Assembly (NCBI GenBank): GCA_904501925.1
Contig: CAJGCO010000004.1
Span: 18,965 to 82,964 of the forward strand
Length of the DNA: 64,000 nucleotides
Reading direction: 5' to 3'
DNA from: an uncultured Alphaproteobacteria bacterium
GTDB taxonomy: Bacteria > Pseudomonadota > Alphaproteobacteria > RF32 > CAG-239
In this document: positions 17,870 through 25,414 of the stretch, one piece after another
Position numbering within the stretch: the stretch's first letter is position 1
Layout of the letters: the number at the start of each line of letters is the position of its first letter
Notes under the pieces: model-generated
What the model was told of the DNA's origin: nothing
Databases searched by the model: none
The model's input: the letters and a program-made list of their open reading frames with translations, nothing else
Position numbers and translations under genes: made by a program

Positions 17870-18616
17870 ATGTTGCGTTGGTTGTTTTTGTTTTTTATTT
17901 TAATTAACGGATGTTGCACAAATGTGTATGCGCAGTTGTTAGATGATGAAGAGGAACTCTTTGATACAACAGAAACAGCCGACATTCTTTCTATAGAAGA
18001 TAAAGAAGCGAACACAAATAATAGTGGCGCTGAATTGGATAGCGAAGAGCTTTATAACGAAATGTTTAACGATTATAGTAGTGCTGTTTATGAAAACACC
18101 CCTGGTACTTTTGATGAACCGGCTGAAAAAATTGTAGATGCTCTTAGCAATGTTGATAAATTAGTAAAACAAAACGAGAAAAAAATTGAAAACCAAACAG
18201 AAGAAGAGATACCACCGCTTGAAGGCGAGTTAAAAATTGGTATTTCTAAAGGCAGTTTTGTATTCTTTAAGGATATTTTAGGAAGAACTAAGTGCTCTTT
18301 TGGTGTTACATTAAAGTCTACTTTAAATAGAAGTATTAATAACATATCTTTAAGGCTTGAATATCCTGATAACAATCGCTTTGCTTTTATATTTAAAGAC
18401 ATAAAAGAAAACTCTGCTGACGAACACTTTATTACAACAGATGGTGATATTTGTTATTTTGTAGATGGTGTTCCTCATATAAATATTCATAAATGCAAAG
18501 TACGTAAAGAAAAATCTGATGTATGCGCAAAGTTAATGACATGGGATAATGACATTCGCTCACCAGACCCAACAAAACATCCTTATAGATCACTACTTAA
18601 ACCTATTGAAGAATAA
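17870..18616 (+). CDS. Exported four-cysteine protein, second of a tandem pair (unknown function)
   Basis: The 248-residue product begins with a signal sequence (MLRWLFLFFILINGCCTNVYA). An acidic, probably disordered segment of about 100 residues (DDEEELFDTTE, EEEIPPLEG) follows, then a domain resembling that of the preceding protein: TKCSFGVTLKSTLNRSINNISLRLEYPD aligns with GCDFTVTLYNRTSVNFRSFTLNLDW upstream, and the later cysteines (DICYFV, HKCKVR, DVCAKL) keep the order and approximate spacing. The paired genes probably encode partners in the periplasm or cell surface. GGAGAG precedes the ATG. A strong terminator follows the stop. Confidence 0.72.
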   Translation: MLRWLFLFFILINGCCTNVYAQLLDDEEELFDTTETADILSIEDKEANTNNSGAELDSEELYNEMFNDYSSAVYENTPGTFDEPAEKIVDALSNVDKLVKQNEKKIENQTEEEIPPLEGELKIGISKGSFVFFKDILGRTKCSFGVTLKSTLNRSINNISLRLEYPDNNRFAFIFKDIKENSADEHFITTDGDICYFVDGVPHINIHKCKVRKEKSDVCAKLMTWDNDIRSPDPTKHPYRSLLKPIEE

Positions 18617-18634
18617 TCTTGTATTTTAATTTTG

Positions 18635-18665
18635 AACACACTCAGGCTGATGAGTGTGTTTTTTT
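18635..18665 (+). terminator. Intrinsic terminator after the four-cysteine gene pair
   Basis: A perfect 10-bp stem, AACACACTCA and TGAGTGTGTT, encloses a 6-base loop and is followed by TTTTT. It closes the two-gene unit at 17109-18616. Confidence 0.9.
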
Positions 18666-18680
18666 AGAAATATTAAAAAC

Positions 18681-18709
18681 TTGCAAAGCCATAAAAAATA
18701 TGATATCAT
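18681..18709 (+). promoter_or_regulatory. Possible promoter for the small membrane protein
   Basis: TTGCAA at 18681-18686 and TATCAT at 18704-18709, spaced by 17 bases, could be a sigma-70-type promoter. It would leave a leader of about 185 bases before the ATG at 18901. That leader (18710-18900) holds no ORF or RNA that I recognise, though it is less AT-extreme towards its 3' end. Together with 18617-18680 it makes a 284-base stretch without a gene. Confidence 0.3.
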
Positions 18710-18900
18710 TGTTATGAAGTAGTATTTTTATGTGTAGTTTTGTGTTGTTATTATTTTTTTTAACAATCTTCATTTATTGAGTTTTAAGGTTCATCCTTGT
18801 TCCTCATATTTGATTGAAACATGCATTTAATATTACTAAATTTTATGTTCAACTAGGGACGCATTCAAAAGGGTGCTACCTCAAAAATTAATTTCAGGCT

Positions 18901-19221
18901 ATGGAGATTTTATTTTACTTTCTCATCTGCCTGGGCTCAGCCTGGGGGGTGACAAAACTTCTTATCCTTGCCAATGCGAGCGTAGGATTGAGTAGTTATC
19001 TATTCTTTCCTTGGCTGTGTGATTTCATCAACAGCTTTGGAATAGAAGTAAGTACTCTTGTCTTTTGGGTGCTGTTAATTATATTTCTTGTTACAGGGAT
19101 CCCCCTGAAAATAACAAGGAGTATAGTTCCCTTGATAGGCTACATTATCATTGCTATTATAGCACTGTTAGCCTTGTGGGCCACTTGGGGTGTTATTTCG
19201 CTTGCGATTAATTCACTCTAA
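18901..19221 (+). CDS. Small hydrophobic membrane protein, foreign-looking composition
   Basis: The 106-residue product is almost entirely hydrophobic, with about four possible transmembrane helices (ILFYFLICLGSAWGVTKLL, LVFWVLLIIFLVTGIPL, IVPLIGYIIIAIIALLALW and a weaker second). I do not recognise it. The ATG has only AGG two bases upstream, a poor ribosome site. Codon use differs from neighbours: CTG, GCC, CCC, ATC, GGG and AGG are frequent, and the first 60 bases are 45% GC by my count. It sits between two strong terminators with its own possible promoter, so it is an independent unit; the ordered hydrophobic pattern argues that it is real. Confidence 0.55.
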   Translation: MEILFYFLICLGSAWGVTKLLILANASVGLSSYLFFPWLCDFINSFGIEVSTLVFWVLLIIFLVTGIPLKITRSIVPLIGYIIIAIIALLALWATWGVISLAINSL

Positions 19222-19230
19222 TACTCAAAG

Positions 19231-19275
19231 AGAGTTGTTATTCTAGGTATAACCTAAATAACAACTCTTTTTTTT
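19231..19275 (+). terminator. Intrinsic terminator between the small membrane protein and tolQ
   Basis: AGAGTTGTTATT at 19231 pairs with AATAACAACTCT at 19257-19268, and the inner TAGGT/ACCTA extends the stem to a 3-base loop. A run of T follows. It insulates tolQ from upstream transcription. Confidence 0.9.
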
Positions 19276-19293
19276 GTTTTGATTAGTTGATTT

Positions 19294-19323
19294 TTTACAA
19301 TTATATGTTAAAACCAGCATAAT
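19294..19323 (+). promoter_or_regulatory. Possible promoter of tolQRA
   Basis: TTTACA at 19294-19299 and CATAAT at 19318-19323 are separated by 18 bases and lie about 30 bases before tolQ, downstream of a strong terminator, where a promoter is needed. Confidence 0.35.
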
Positions 19324-19354
19324 AGGTTTAATTTACAAAAAAACGAGGGTAACG

Positions 19355-20089
19355 ATGGAAAATGATGTTGCTGTAGAAGCTGTTAACCAATTGTCTATGT
19401 GGAGTATGGTTTGGTCATCAGACTTGATTACAAAAGCTGTTATGATTGGGTTAATTGCTGCATCTGTTTGGTCTTGGGCTATTATTTTTGAAAAATTTAA
19501 TACATTACGCCAAGTTAAGAGACTTTCTAAAAATTTTGAAGAAAGATTTTGGTCTGGTGGCTCTTTAGATAAGCTATATGATTCTATTGGTAATCCTCAA
19601 GACCCTATGTCTGCTATGTTTGTTGCTGCAATGAAAGAGTGGCGTAGAACAAATATTATGAAATCTAAGACAGATAGAGGGCTTAGAGGCGTTTCTCTGC
19701 AACAGCGAATCGAAAAATCTATGATGGTTTCAATGGATAAAGAAATTGATGAACTAGATAATAACCTAGGATTTTTAGCGTCTACTGGATCTGTTGCTCC
19801 ACTTATTGGTCTATTTGGTACTGTTTGGGGGATTATTGATTGTTTTAATGCCATTGCTGTTACCCAAAGCAACTCTTTGACATCTATTGCTCCAGGTATT
19901 GCAGAAGCTTTATTTACAACAGCTTTCGGATTGATTGCTGCAATTCCAGCATATGTGGCTTATAATATTATTACATCAGATATTGATAGATATGCTAAAA
20001 AATTAGAAAACTTCTTAGCTGAATTTTCTAGTATATTATCAAGAGAAATTGATGATACTGCTATTAGAGCAGAAATGGCAGGAGAATAG
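19355..20089 (+). CDS. tolQ: Tol-Pal system proton channel subunit TolQ
   Basis: TolQ forms the inner-membrane stator with TolR, using the proton gradient to act on TolA during outer membrane constriction. The 244-residue protein has the three-helix MotA/TolQ/ExbB topology: a first helix around SVWSWAIIFEKF, then a cytoplasmic stretch, then two helices with the conserved NLGFLASTGSVAPLIGLFGTVWGI and IAPGIAEALFTTAFGLIAAIPAYVAYN. GAGGG before the ATG supports the start. It is the first gene of a tight operon with tolR (5 bases) and tolA. Confidence 0.95.
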   Translation: MENDVAVEAVNQLSMWSMVWSSDLITKAVMIGLIAASVWSWAIIFEKFNTLRQVKRLSKNFEERFWSGGSLDKLYDSIGNPQDPMSAMFVAAMKEWRRTNIMKSKTDRGLRGVSLQQRIEKSMMVSMDKEIDELDNNLGFLASTGSVAPLIGLFGTVWGIIDCFNAIAVTQSNSLTSIAPGIAEALFTTAFGLIAAIPAYVAYNIITSDIDRYAKKLENFLAEFSSILSREIDDTAIRAEMAGE

Positions 20090-20094
20090 AAATT

Positions 20095-20523
20095 ATGAGT
20101 GGTACAAATAGCCGTATTCAACGCAGGGGCAGTAGACGCAATGCAAATATCAACATGACAAATCTTATGGATGTTATGATGGTGTTATTGGTTGTATTTA
20201 TGGTGGCTGCCCCTTTAATGACATCTGGTATTGCTCTTGATTTACCTAAAGTTGGTGGAGGCACTCTTAATGGTAAAGAAACATCTTTAAATATTAGTGT
20301 TGATAAAGATGGTTTGTATTATATCGGTCAAAGTGTTATTGAGCCAGATACAGTAATTGATAAAATTAAAGCAATTAAAGGAGAAAACAAAGATATATCT
20401 ATTACGATTTCTGGTGATACTGCTTCTCAATATGGTAGTGTTATTGGACTAATGGCTATATTAAAAGAGGCTGGTTTTAGCAAAGTTGGGCTTAAAACCG
20501 AAGCAAAACGTAACCAAAAATAG
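20095..20523 (+). CDS. tolR: Tol-Pal system protein TolR
   Basis: The 142-residue protein is of ExbD/TolR type: a basic N-terminus (NSRIQRRGSRRN), one transmembrane helix NLMDVMMVLLVVFMVAAPLMTSG carrying the functional aspartate, and a periplasmic domain with DKDGLYYIGQ. It forms the ion channel with TolQ. It follows tolQ by 5 bases and precedes tolA by 11. Confidence 0.93.
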   Translation: MSGTNSRIQRRGSRRNANINMTNLMDVMMVLLVVFMVAAPLMTSGIALDLPKVGGGTLNGKETSLNISVDKDGLYYIGQSVIEPDTVIDKIKAIKGENKDISITISGDTASQYGSVIGLMAILKEAGFSKVGLKTEAKRNQK

Positions 20524-20534
20524 GAAGCGTTCTT

Positions 20535-21548
20535 ATGGATAAAAGATATGTCTACAGATCAATAGTTTTCCATATAGCAATATTGTTGCTATGTGTTGTA
20601 GATATATCTTTTTTCAATAAAACGCCTAATATTGACGAACAACCTCCTATTATTGTAAACCTTGATGATGTGATAATTTCTGATACGACAAATATACCAG
20701 AAAAGGCTGAGCTCGGAGAAGAAAGAAAAGTTGCAACAAGAAAAGAAAGACCTAATCAGGAAATAGCACAGAAAAAAACAGAATCCAAACCTAAAACAGA
20801 AGAGGTAAAAAAAGAGGAACCAAAGCAGGAGGAGATTTTAGATATTAAATCCCCTGCCCTTATTGAGGTTCCAGAAGAAAAAAATGAAACAAAAGAAGAG
20901 CCTAAAAAAGAATCTGAAGAACCTAAGAAGGAAAATAAAAAACCAGCACCTATCCCTCAAAGAAAACCCGAGGTAAAGAAGGAGAAAAAGGCTGAACCAA
21001 AGAAAAAAACTCCTACTAAACCCAAAAATGTTGATAATAATAAAAAAACAAATAAACCAACTAAAACTGCAAACCCTCTTGCAAGTTTAATGAATTCTGT
21101 TGACGACTTACAAAAACAAATTGGCGAAAAAGATGCGTTAGCAGTTATTCCAAAGAATGAGCCTGTAAATAATCTTGGTATTGAAGGAGGAAACTCTAAA
21201 GGCTCATATTTTAGCGAGTTATCTGTTTCTGGAATAGATTTTGTAAAATCTAAAATTCAAGAATCTTGGAAAACCATTGTTGGTGGTAAGGATGATAGAA
21301 ATATTGAAGTTATTATTAGTGTTAAACTCACTAACGAAGGTTTGATTGAAAGCGTGAAGATTAAAGATATGTCTAGATATCGCTCTGACACATACTTCCA
21401 AGCGTTGGCTGATAGTGCTGAGAGAGCTATTTATATTGCTCAAGATGTACATGGTGTGTTTAAGGTATTAGCAAACCAAAATGGCTCAAGCTATAATGAT
21501 TGGAAAGAAATTCACTTCACATTTACGCCTCTAGGTATAATTAAATAA
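20535..21548 (+). CDS. tolA: TolA-like energy-transducing protein
   Basis: The 337-residue protein has one N-terminal transmembrane helix (YRSIVFHIAILLLCVVDISFF), a long periplasmic linker rich in Lys, Glu and Pro (roughly residues 60-185, with KKEEPKQEE and PIPQRKPEVKKEKK), and a C-terminal domain (FVKSKIQESWKTIVGG, VIISVKLTNEGLIESVKI) of TolA/TonB type. Its place after tolQR and its architecture make it TolA; the C-terminal domain should contact TolB or Pal. A strong terminator follows, so tolB and pal are not in this operon. Confidence 0.9.
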   Translation: MDKRYVYRSIVFHIAILLLCVVDISFFNKTPNIDEQPPIIVNLDDVIISDTTNIPEKAELGEERKVATRKERPNQEIAQKKTESKPKTEEVKKEEPKQEEILDIKSPALIEVPEEKNETKEEPKKESEEPKKENKKPAPIPQRKPEVKKEKKAEPKKKTPTKPKNVDNNKKTNKPTKTANPLASLMNSVDDLQKQIGEKDALAVIPKNEPVNNLGIEGGNSKGSYFSELSVSGIDFVKSKIQESWKTIVGGKDDRNIEVIISVKLTNEGLIESVKIKDMSRYRSDTYFQALADSAERAIYIAQDVHGVFKVLANQNGSSYNDWKEIHFTFTPLGIIK

Positions 21549-21580
21549 ATAAAGCCTAGGAAAACCTAGGCTTTATTTAT
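21545..21580 (+). terminator. Intrinsic terminator after tolA
   Basis: A perfect 16-bp stem overlaps the tolA stop: ATAAATAAAGCCTAGG (21545-21560) with CCTAGGCTTTATTTAT (21565-21580), with an AAAA loop. Its symmetry means it can also stop transcription from the right. Confidence 0.88.
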
Positions 21581-21599
21581 GCTTTCGCACTTTACTTAT

Positions 21600-21851
21600 C
21601 TATCTATTTTTTTGATATCTCATATCGATAGATAGGGTTGACAACTCTCCAAACTGGAGACTATTGAACTCCATTTCTGGAAACTCCTTGAGGTAGACTT
21701 CCGTCTTAAACGGGTACACAATGACTTTTGTCATGTTGTAGACCTTGCCCTTTTTTAGCACACTAGCATTAGGGAAATAGACATTTTCTTCCTCTTCTCT
21801 TACACACATAACTGGACGCGGTGACGCGTCATGAATGTCTAGACTTTTCAT
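21600..21851 (-). CDS. Small protein of unknown function, foreign-looking composition
   Basis: The 83-residue product (starts MKSLDIHDASPRPVMCV) has a compact beta-rich pattern: KKGKVYNMTKVIVYPFKTEVYLKEFP followed by EMEFNSLQFGELS. The combination of KGKxY, a T-EVYLKEF strand and FNSLQF recalls small SH3-like proteins of unknown function that are scattered through phage and bacterial genomes; this is memory of a pattern, not a match. Codon use (GTC, CTC, CGC, GCG) differs from host genes, like the small ORF on the other side of tolQRA. The ribosome site is weak (TAGAAA). Confidence 0.55.
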   Translation of the reverse strand: MKSLDIHDASPRPVMCVREEEENVYFPNASVLKKGKVYNMTKVIVYPFKTEVYLKEFPEMEFNSLQFGELSTLSIDMRYQKNR

Positions 21852-22013
21852 TTTTTTCTAAATTTTAATTAACAATATTTTATGGACATCATTAAAGTTA
21901 TATATATTAAATTAAGAGCTTAAATTTAATTCAAACAATAAACCACGAATAATACCCATAAACTTTAACTATGTGGGGAATAGTATCATGTTTTTATGCA
22001 TCCGTCAATAGTT

Positions 22014-22625
22014 TTATATATTCAATCTATATCCACTATTTTCGGTTATAATTATTTGAGAACCATTGTCTTTTTCAACTTTTTGACGAAGACGATAAAT
22101 ATGAGTTTCAACTGTATGGGTGGTTACATCTGTGTTATACTCCCATACATTTTCTAACAACTCGTCTTTGCTAACATTTTTTTGAGAATTGTTGTATAAA
22201 TATTTTAATATAAGCACCTCTTTTTCGGTTAATTTAACCGTTTGATTATTTCTGGAAGAGTATATTTCTTTTTTTACAGGATATAAGCTATACTCTTGAA
22301 AAGAAATGCATTCTTTACGACGAACTTTGGGTAATAAATTTTGATTTTTAATATCTGTTAAAAAAGAAGCTAAAGAGAAAGGTTTTTTTATAACAACATC
22401 TGCTATATCTGAAACATGTATTTTTTGAGAAAATAAAACTAATGATGCTGATTTATTTTGAGCAAAAATATTTTTTAATAAACTTTCATCTTCATCAATA
22501 AAAAAAACATCGCATTCATTATCTATACTTGATACAACTTCTATATCTTCATTGTTTTTGATTAATTGTTGGGACAAATCATCTAAAAATGTTTGATTGC
22601 TGGATAATATGCATATTTTTTTCAT
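22014..22625 (-). CDS. Atypical OmpR-type response regulator
   Basis: The 203-residue protein has a receiver-like N-terminal half and an OmpR-type winged-helix C-terminal half (LTEKEVLILKYLYNNSQ, SKDELLENVW, HTVETHIYRLRQKVE, ENSGYRLNI). In the receiver, the acidic pair that binds magnesium after the first strand is replaced (CILSSN instead of the usual VDDD/E), while FFIDED keeps a possible phosphoacceptor Asp and IKKPFS keeps the Lys. Phosphorylation is therefore doubtful. No histidine kinase is nearby. Its ATG overlaps the porin stop by 4 bases, so the two are translationally coupled and the regulator may control the porin. Confidence 0.85.
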   Translation of the reverse strand: MKKICILSSNQTFLDDLSQQLIKNNEDIEVVSSIDNECDVFFIDEDESLLKNIFAQNKSASLVLFSQKIHVSDIADVVIKKPFSLASFLTDIKNQNLLPKVRRKECISFQEYSLYPVKKEIYSSRNNQTVKLTEKEVLILKYLYNNSQKNVSKDELLENVWEYNTDVTTHTVETHIYRLRQKVEKDNGSQIIITENSGYRLNI

Positions 22626-23704
22626 AAACTTAACTCCAATCCTAAAATGAAAGCATTGCCTTTTGTTGTTTTGTTATCTATGGATTTTTGATGAGCAACG
22701 GTTAACGAGAATGAGGTGTTTTTATTATACTGAAAACTATTAGAAAAACTTATGATTTTATCTGAATTGTTAAAATCATCTGATTTTGATGAAAAATAAC
22801 TAACTCCTGTTGTAAACGGACCTATTTCATAACTTAAACCTAAGTTATAAGCCGTGCCATTTCTATATCCATCATATAAAGCTATTTGGTCAACAGCATA
22901 TTTATTATCTTTATTTGTTTTTTTATAAGATGCACCTATTGTCCATCCTTTTCTATAAACATTAATACCTGCTGATAATTCCTTATCTATTTCTTCAAAA
23001 ACAGCATATCCTAAAGATGTTTCAACCTCATATCCTAAAACTTTCCAGAATCCATTTACACCAAAAACATATGCAGAATTATCTTTATATGGTGAGTTTT
23101 TTGCAACTAACCCATTTTGCGCATACACTTGAGGTATATAAGTAAACCCAATTTTTATCCCTTTATATTCAGGGGTTATATAATTTACTTTTAACGATGA
23201 ACCATCGGTATTTATATATGTTGAATTTAAGGTTTTATATATCATTTTAGAATCTTTTTTGTACCAATTAGGATTGGTTAGAAAGTTTGATATATAACTA
23301 TTATTAACACTATAACTTCCTATGCGAGGAGCACCAACAGAAAAATTATATGCAACATTATAATCTTGTCCAACGATTATATCTCCAAATGGAGCTTCAA
23401 ACAAAGCAAAAAACTCCTCACCCCAAACACCTTGATTATAGTTTTCTATTTCTTTAGCTGTGTCTGCCATTATATAGCCAATTAAAGAAGCTTTATAAGA
23501 AGAATTTATATTATATGTTATTCTTGAATAAACATCTAAAGATGAGTTAAAGTTGTTGTTTTTATATATTCTTGGCGATGGTTTAGTATAATGTGTGTAT
23601 CCATAGTAATTATTAAGGTTAAGAGATAAATCTGTATCAAAACCTTTAGCCTCTGCTGCGTAAGATATTAAAACGAGCATTATTGTTAAAAGTGTTTTCT
23701 GCAT
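22622..23704 (-). CDS. Gram-negative porin
   Basis: The 360-residue product has a signal peptide (MQKTLLTIMLVLISYAAEA, cleavage before KGFD) and a mature chain of alternating strands typical of general porins: LDVYSRITYNIN, YKASLIGYIMADT, EEFFALFEAPFGDIIVGQDYN (resembling the family's ERxAxVGLxGxFG region), GIKIGFTYIPQVYA, WTIGASYK, YNLGLSYEIGPFTTGVSYF, and a C-terminal AFILGLELSL strand. The ATG at 23704 is preferred over a TTG six bases earlier because AAGG lies at the right distance from it. It shares a transcript with the response regulator. Confidence 0.85.
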   Translation of the reverse strand: MQKTLLTIMLVLISYAAEAKGFDTDLSLNLNNYYGYTHYTKPSPRIYKNNNFNSSLDVYSRITYNINSSYKASLIGYIMADTAKEIENYNQGVWGEEFFALFEAPFGDIIVGQDYNVAYNFSVGAPRIGSYSVNNSYISNFLTNPNWYKKDSKMIYKTLNSTYINTDGSSLKVNYITPEYKGIKIGFTYIPQVYAQNGLVAKNSPYKDNSAYVFGVNGFWKVLGYEVETSLGYAVFEEIDKELSAGINVYRKGWTIGASYKKTNKDNKYAVDQIALYDGYRNGTAYNLGLSYEIGPFTTGVSYFSSKSDDFNNSDKIISFSNSFQYNKNTSFSLTVAHQKSIDNKTTKGNAFILGLELSL

Positions 23705-23880
23705 AAACAAACCTTAAAAATTATTCCATATAAAATGTAATATAAAACTATCTTTTTGTCTTAACAAGACTTATATTGTTTATAACCTAAAAAAATATGG
23801 ATAAATAAATAAGTTTATGTTTTAAAGTGGTTTTATATTTTGTAATATTAATTAAAAATCAACATTTGGAGTAAAGAAAA

Positions 23881-25410
23881 ATGCAAAAACCGGTTATGCT
23901 TTTAATTTTAGATGGTTGGGGATATCGCGAACCAATTACAGCAGATAATGCTATTGAAAATGGAAACACAAAAAATTGGCACTATCTTGTTGATAATTGC
24001 CCACATTGTTTAATTGAAACATCTGGACTTGACGTTGGTTTACCTGAAGGACAAATGGGAAACTCTGAGGTTGGCCATACAAACTTGGGCGCAGGTAGAG
24101 TTGTTATGCAAGATCTTCCTAGAATTGATTTAGCCATAAAAGATGGCTCAATAGAAGCGAATCCAATTCTTGCTGAAATGATTAGCAAACTAAAAGAAAC
24201 TAAAGGTTGTTGTCATTTGATGGGATTGATGTCTCCAGGTGGTGTTCACTCTCATCAAAAACATATTGAAGCTTTGTGCAAAATTTTAAACAAGAATGGT
24301 ATTGATGTTAATGTTCATGCATTTTTAGATGGAAGAGATACACCTCCTCAATCTGCAAAAGAATATTTAGCTGAGTTTGAAGAAAACATTAAAGAACTTA
24401 ACAACGTTAAAGTTGCTACGATTTCTGGTCGTTTTTATGCTATGGATAGAGATAAACGATGGGATAGAGTTGAACTTGCTTATAATAACATTGTATCTGC
24501 AACTGGTGAAAGAATTGCAACATCTGCAGAAGCTATTGCAAAAAGCTATGAAAATGGTGTTACTGATGAATTTGTTGTACCTGTTGTTATTGGTGATTAT
24601 GCTGGTGCAAATGATGGAGATGCTGTTTTGATGATTAACTTTAGAGCTGATAGAGCAAGAGAAATTCTTTATGCTCTTGGTGATAAAGAATTTAATGGCT
24701 TTGAAAGAAATAAAGTTGTTAATTTTGCTGATTTGGTTGGAATGAGCGAATATTCCGTAGACCACAATCGTTTTATGAAAACTTTATTTGGCCCAGAAGC
24801 TTTAACAAATATTTTTGGTGAAGTTGTTGCAAATAATGGATTAACACAACTTCGTATTGCTGAAACAGAAAAATACGCTCACGTTACATTCTTCTTCAAT
24901 GGTGGCGAAGAAAAAGAATTTAAAGGCGAAGAAAGAATCCTTATCAATAGCCCTAAAGTTGCAACTTATGACTTAAAACCTGAAATGAGTGTTTATGAAG
25001 TTACTGAAGCATTAACAGATGTTATAAAAAAACAAAAACATGATGTGATTATTTGTAACTTTGCAAATGGTGATATGGTTGGTCACACAGGAATTATGGA
25101 TGCCACATTAAAAGCTGTTGAAGCTGTTGATATTTGTTTAGGCAAGGTTATGGACGCAATTAAAGAAGTTGATGGAGTGTTGTTGGTTACTGCCGACCAT
25201 GGTAATGCAGAAAAAATGATTGAAGAAACTACAGGAGAACCTTATACTGCACATACTATCGGTAAAGTTAGAGCTGTTTTATACAATGCTGACGAATCTA
25301 TCAAAGCACTAAATGATGGAAGATTAGCAGATATTGCTCCAACATTACTTGATTTAATGAATATTGAAAAACCTGTAGAAATGACTGGTGTTTCTTTGAT
25401 ACAAAAGTAA
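23881..25410 (+). CDS. gpmI: 2,3-bisphosphoglycerate-independent phosphoglycerate mutase
   Basis: This manganese-dependent glycolytic enzyme interconverts 3- and 2-phosphoglycerate through a phosphoserine. The 509-residue protein is full length: LLILDGWGYRE with the first metal Asp, GQMGNSEVGHTNLGAGR with the catalytic serine near residue 62, FLDGRDTPPQSA, the phosphate pocket FRADRAREI, and the metal cluster LLVTADHGNAEKM and PYTAHTIGKV. GGAGTAAAG lies before the ATG. It leads a run with envC (4 bases), ctpA and rppH, an order known in alphaproteobacteria. Confidence 0.97.
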   Translation: MQKPVMLLILDGWGYREPITADNAIENGNTKNWHYLVDNCPHCLIETSGLDVGLPEGQMGNSEVGHTNLGAGRVVMQDLPRIDLAIKDGSIEANPILAEMISKLKETKGCCHLMGLMSPGGVHSHQKHIEALCKILNKNGIDVNVHAFLDGRDTPPQSAKEYLAEFEENIKELNNVKVATISGRFYAMDRDKRWDRVELAYNNIVSATGERIATSAEAIAKSYENGVTDEFVVPVVIGDYAGANDGDAVLMINFRADRAREILYALGDKEFNGFERNKVVNFADLVGMSEYSVDHNRFMKTLFGPEALTNIFGEVVANNGLTQLRIAETEKYAHVTFFFNGGEEKEFKGEERILINSPKVATYDLKPEMSVYEVTEALTDVIKKQKHDVIICNFANGDMVGHTGIMDATLKAVEAVDICLGKVMDAIKEVDGVLLVTADHGNAEKMIEETTGEPYTAHTIGKVRAVLYNADESIKALNDGRLADIAPTLLDLMNIEKPVEMTGVSLIQK

Positions 25411-25414
25411 TAAA

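Noticed and set aside
24367..24765. Antisense open frame of 132 codons inside gpmI
   Set aside because: Shadow of gpmI codon use; no ribosome site and no sensible protein pattern. The same holds for other antisense frames within mlaE, recN, tolQ and batA.
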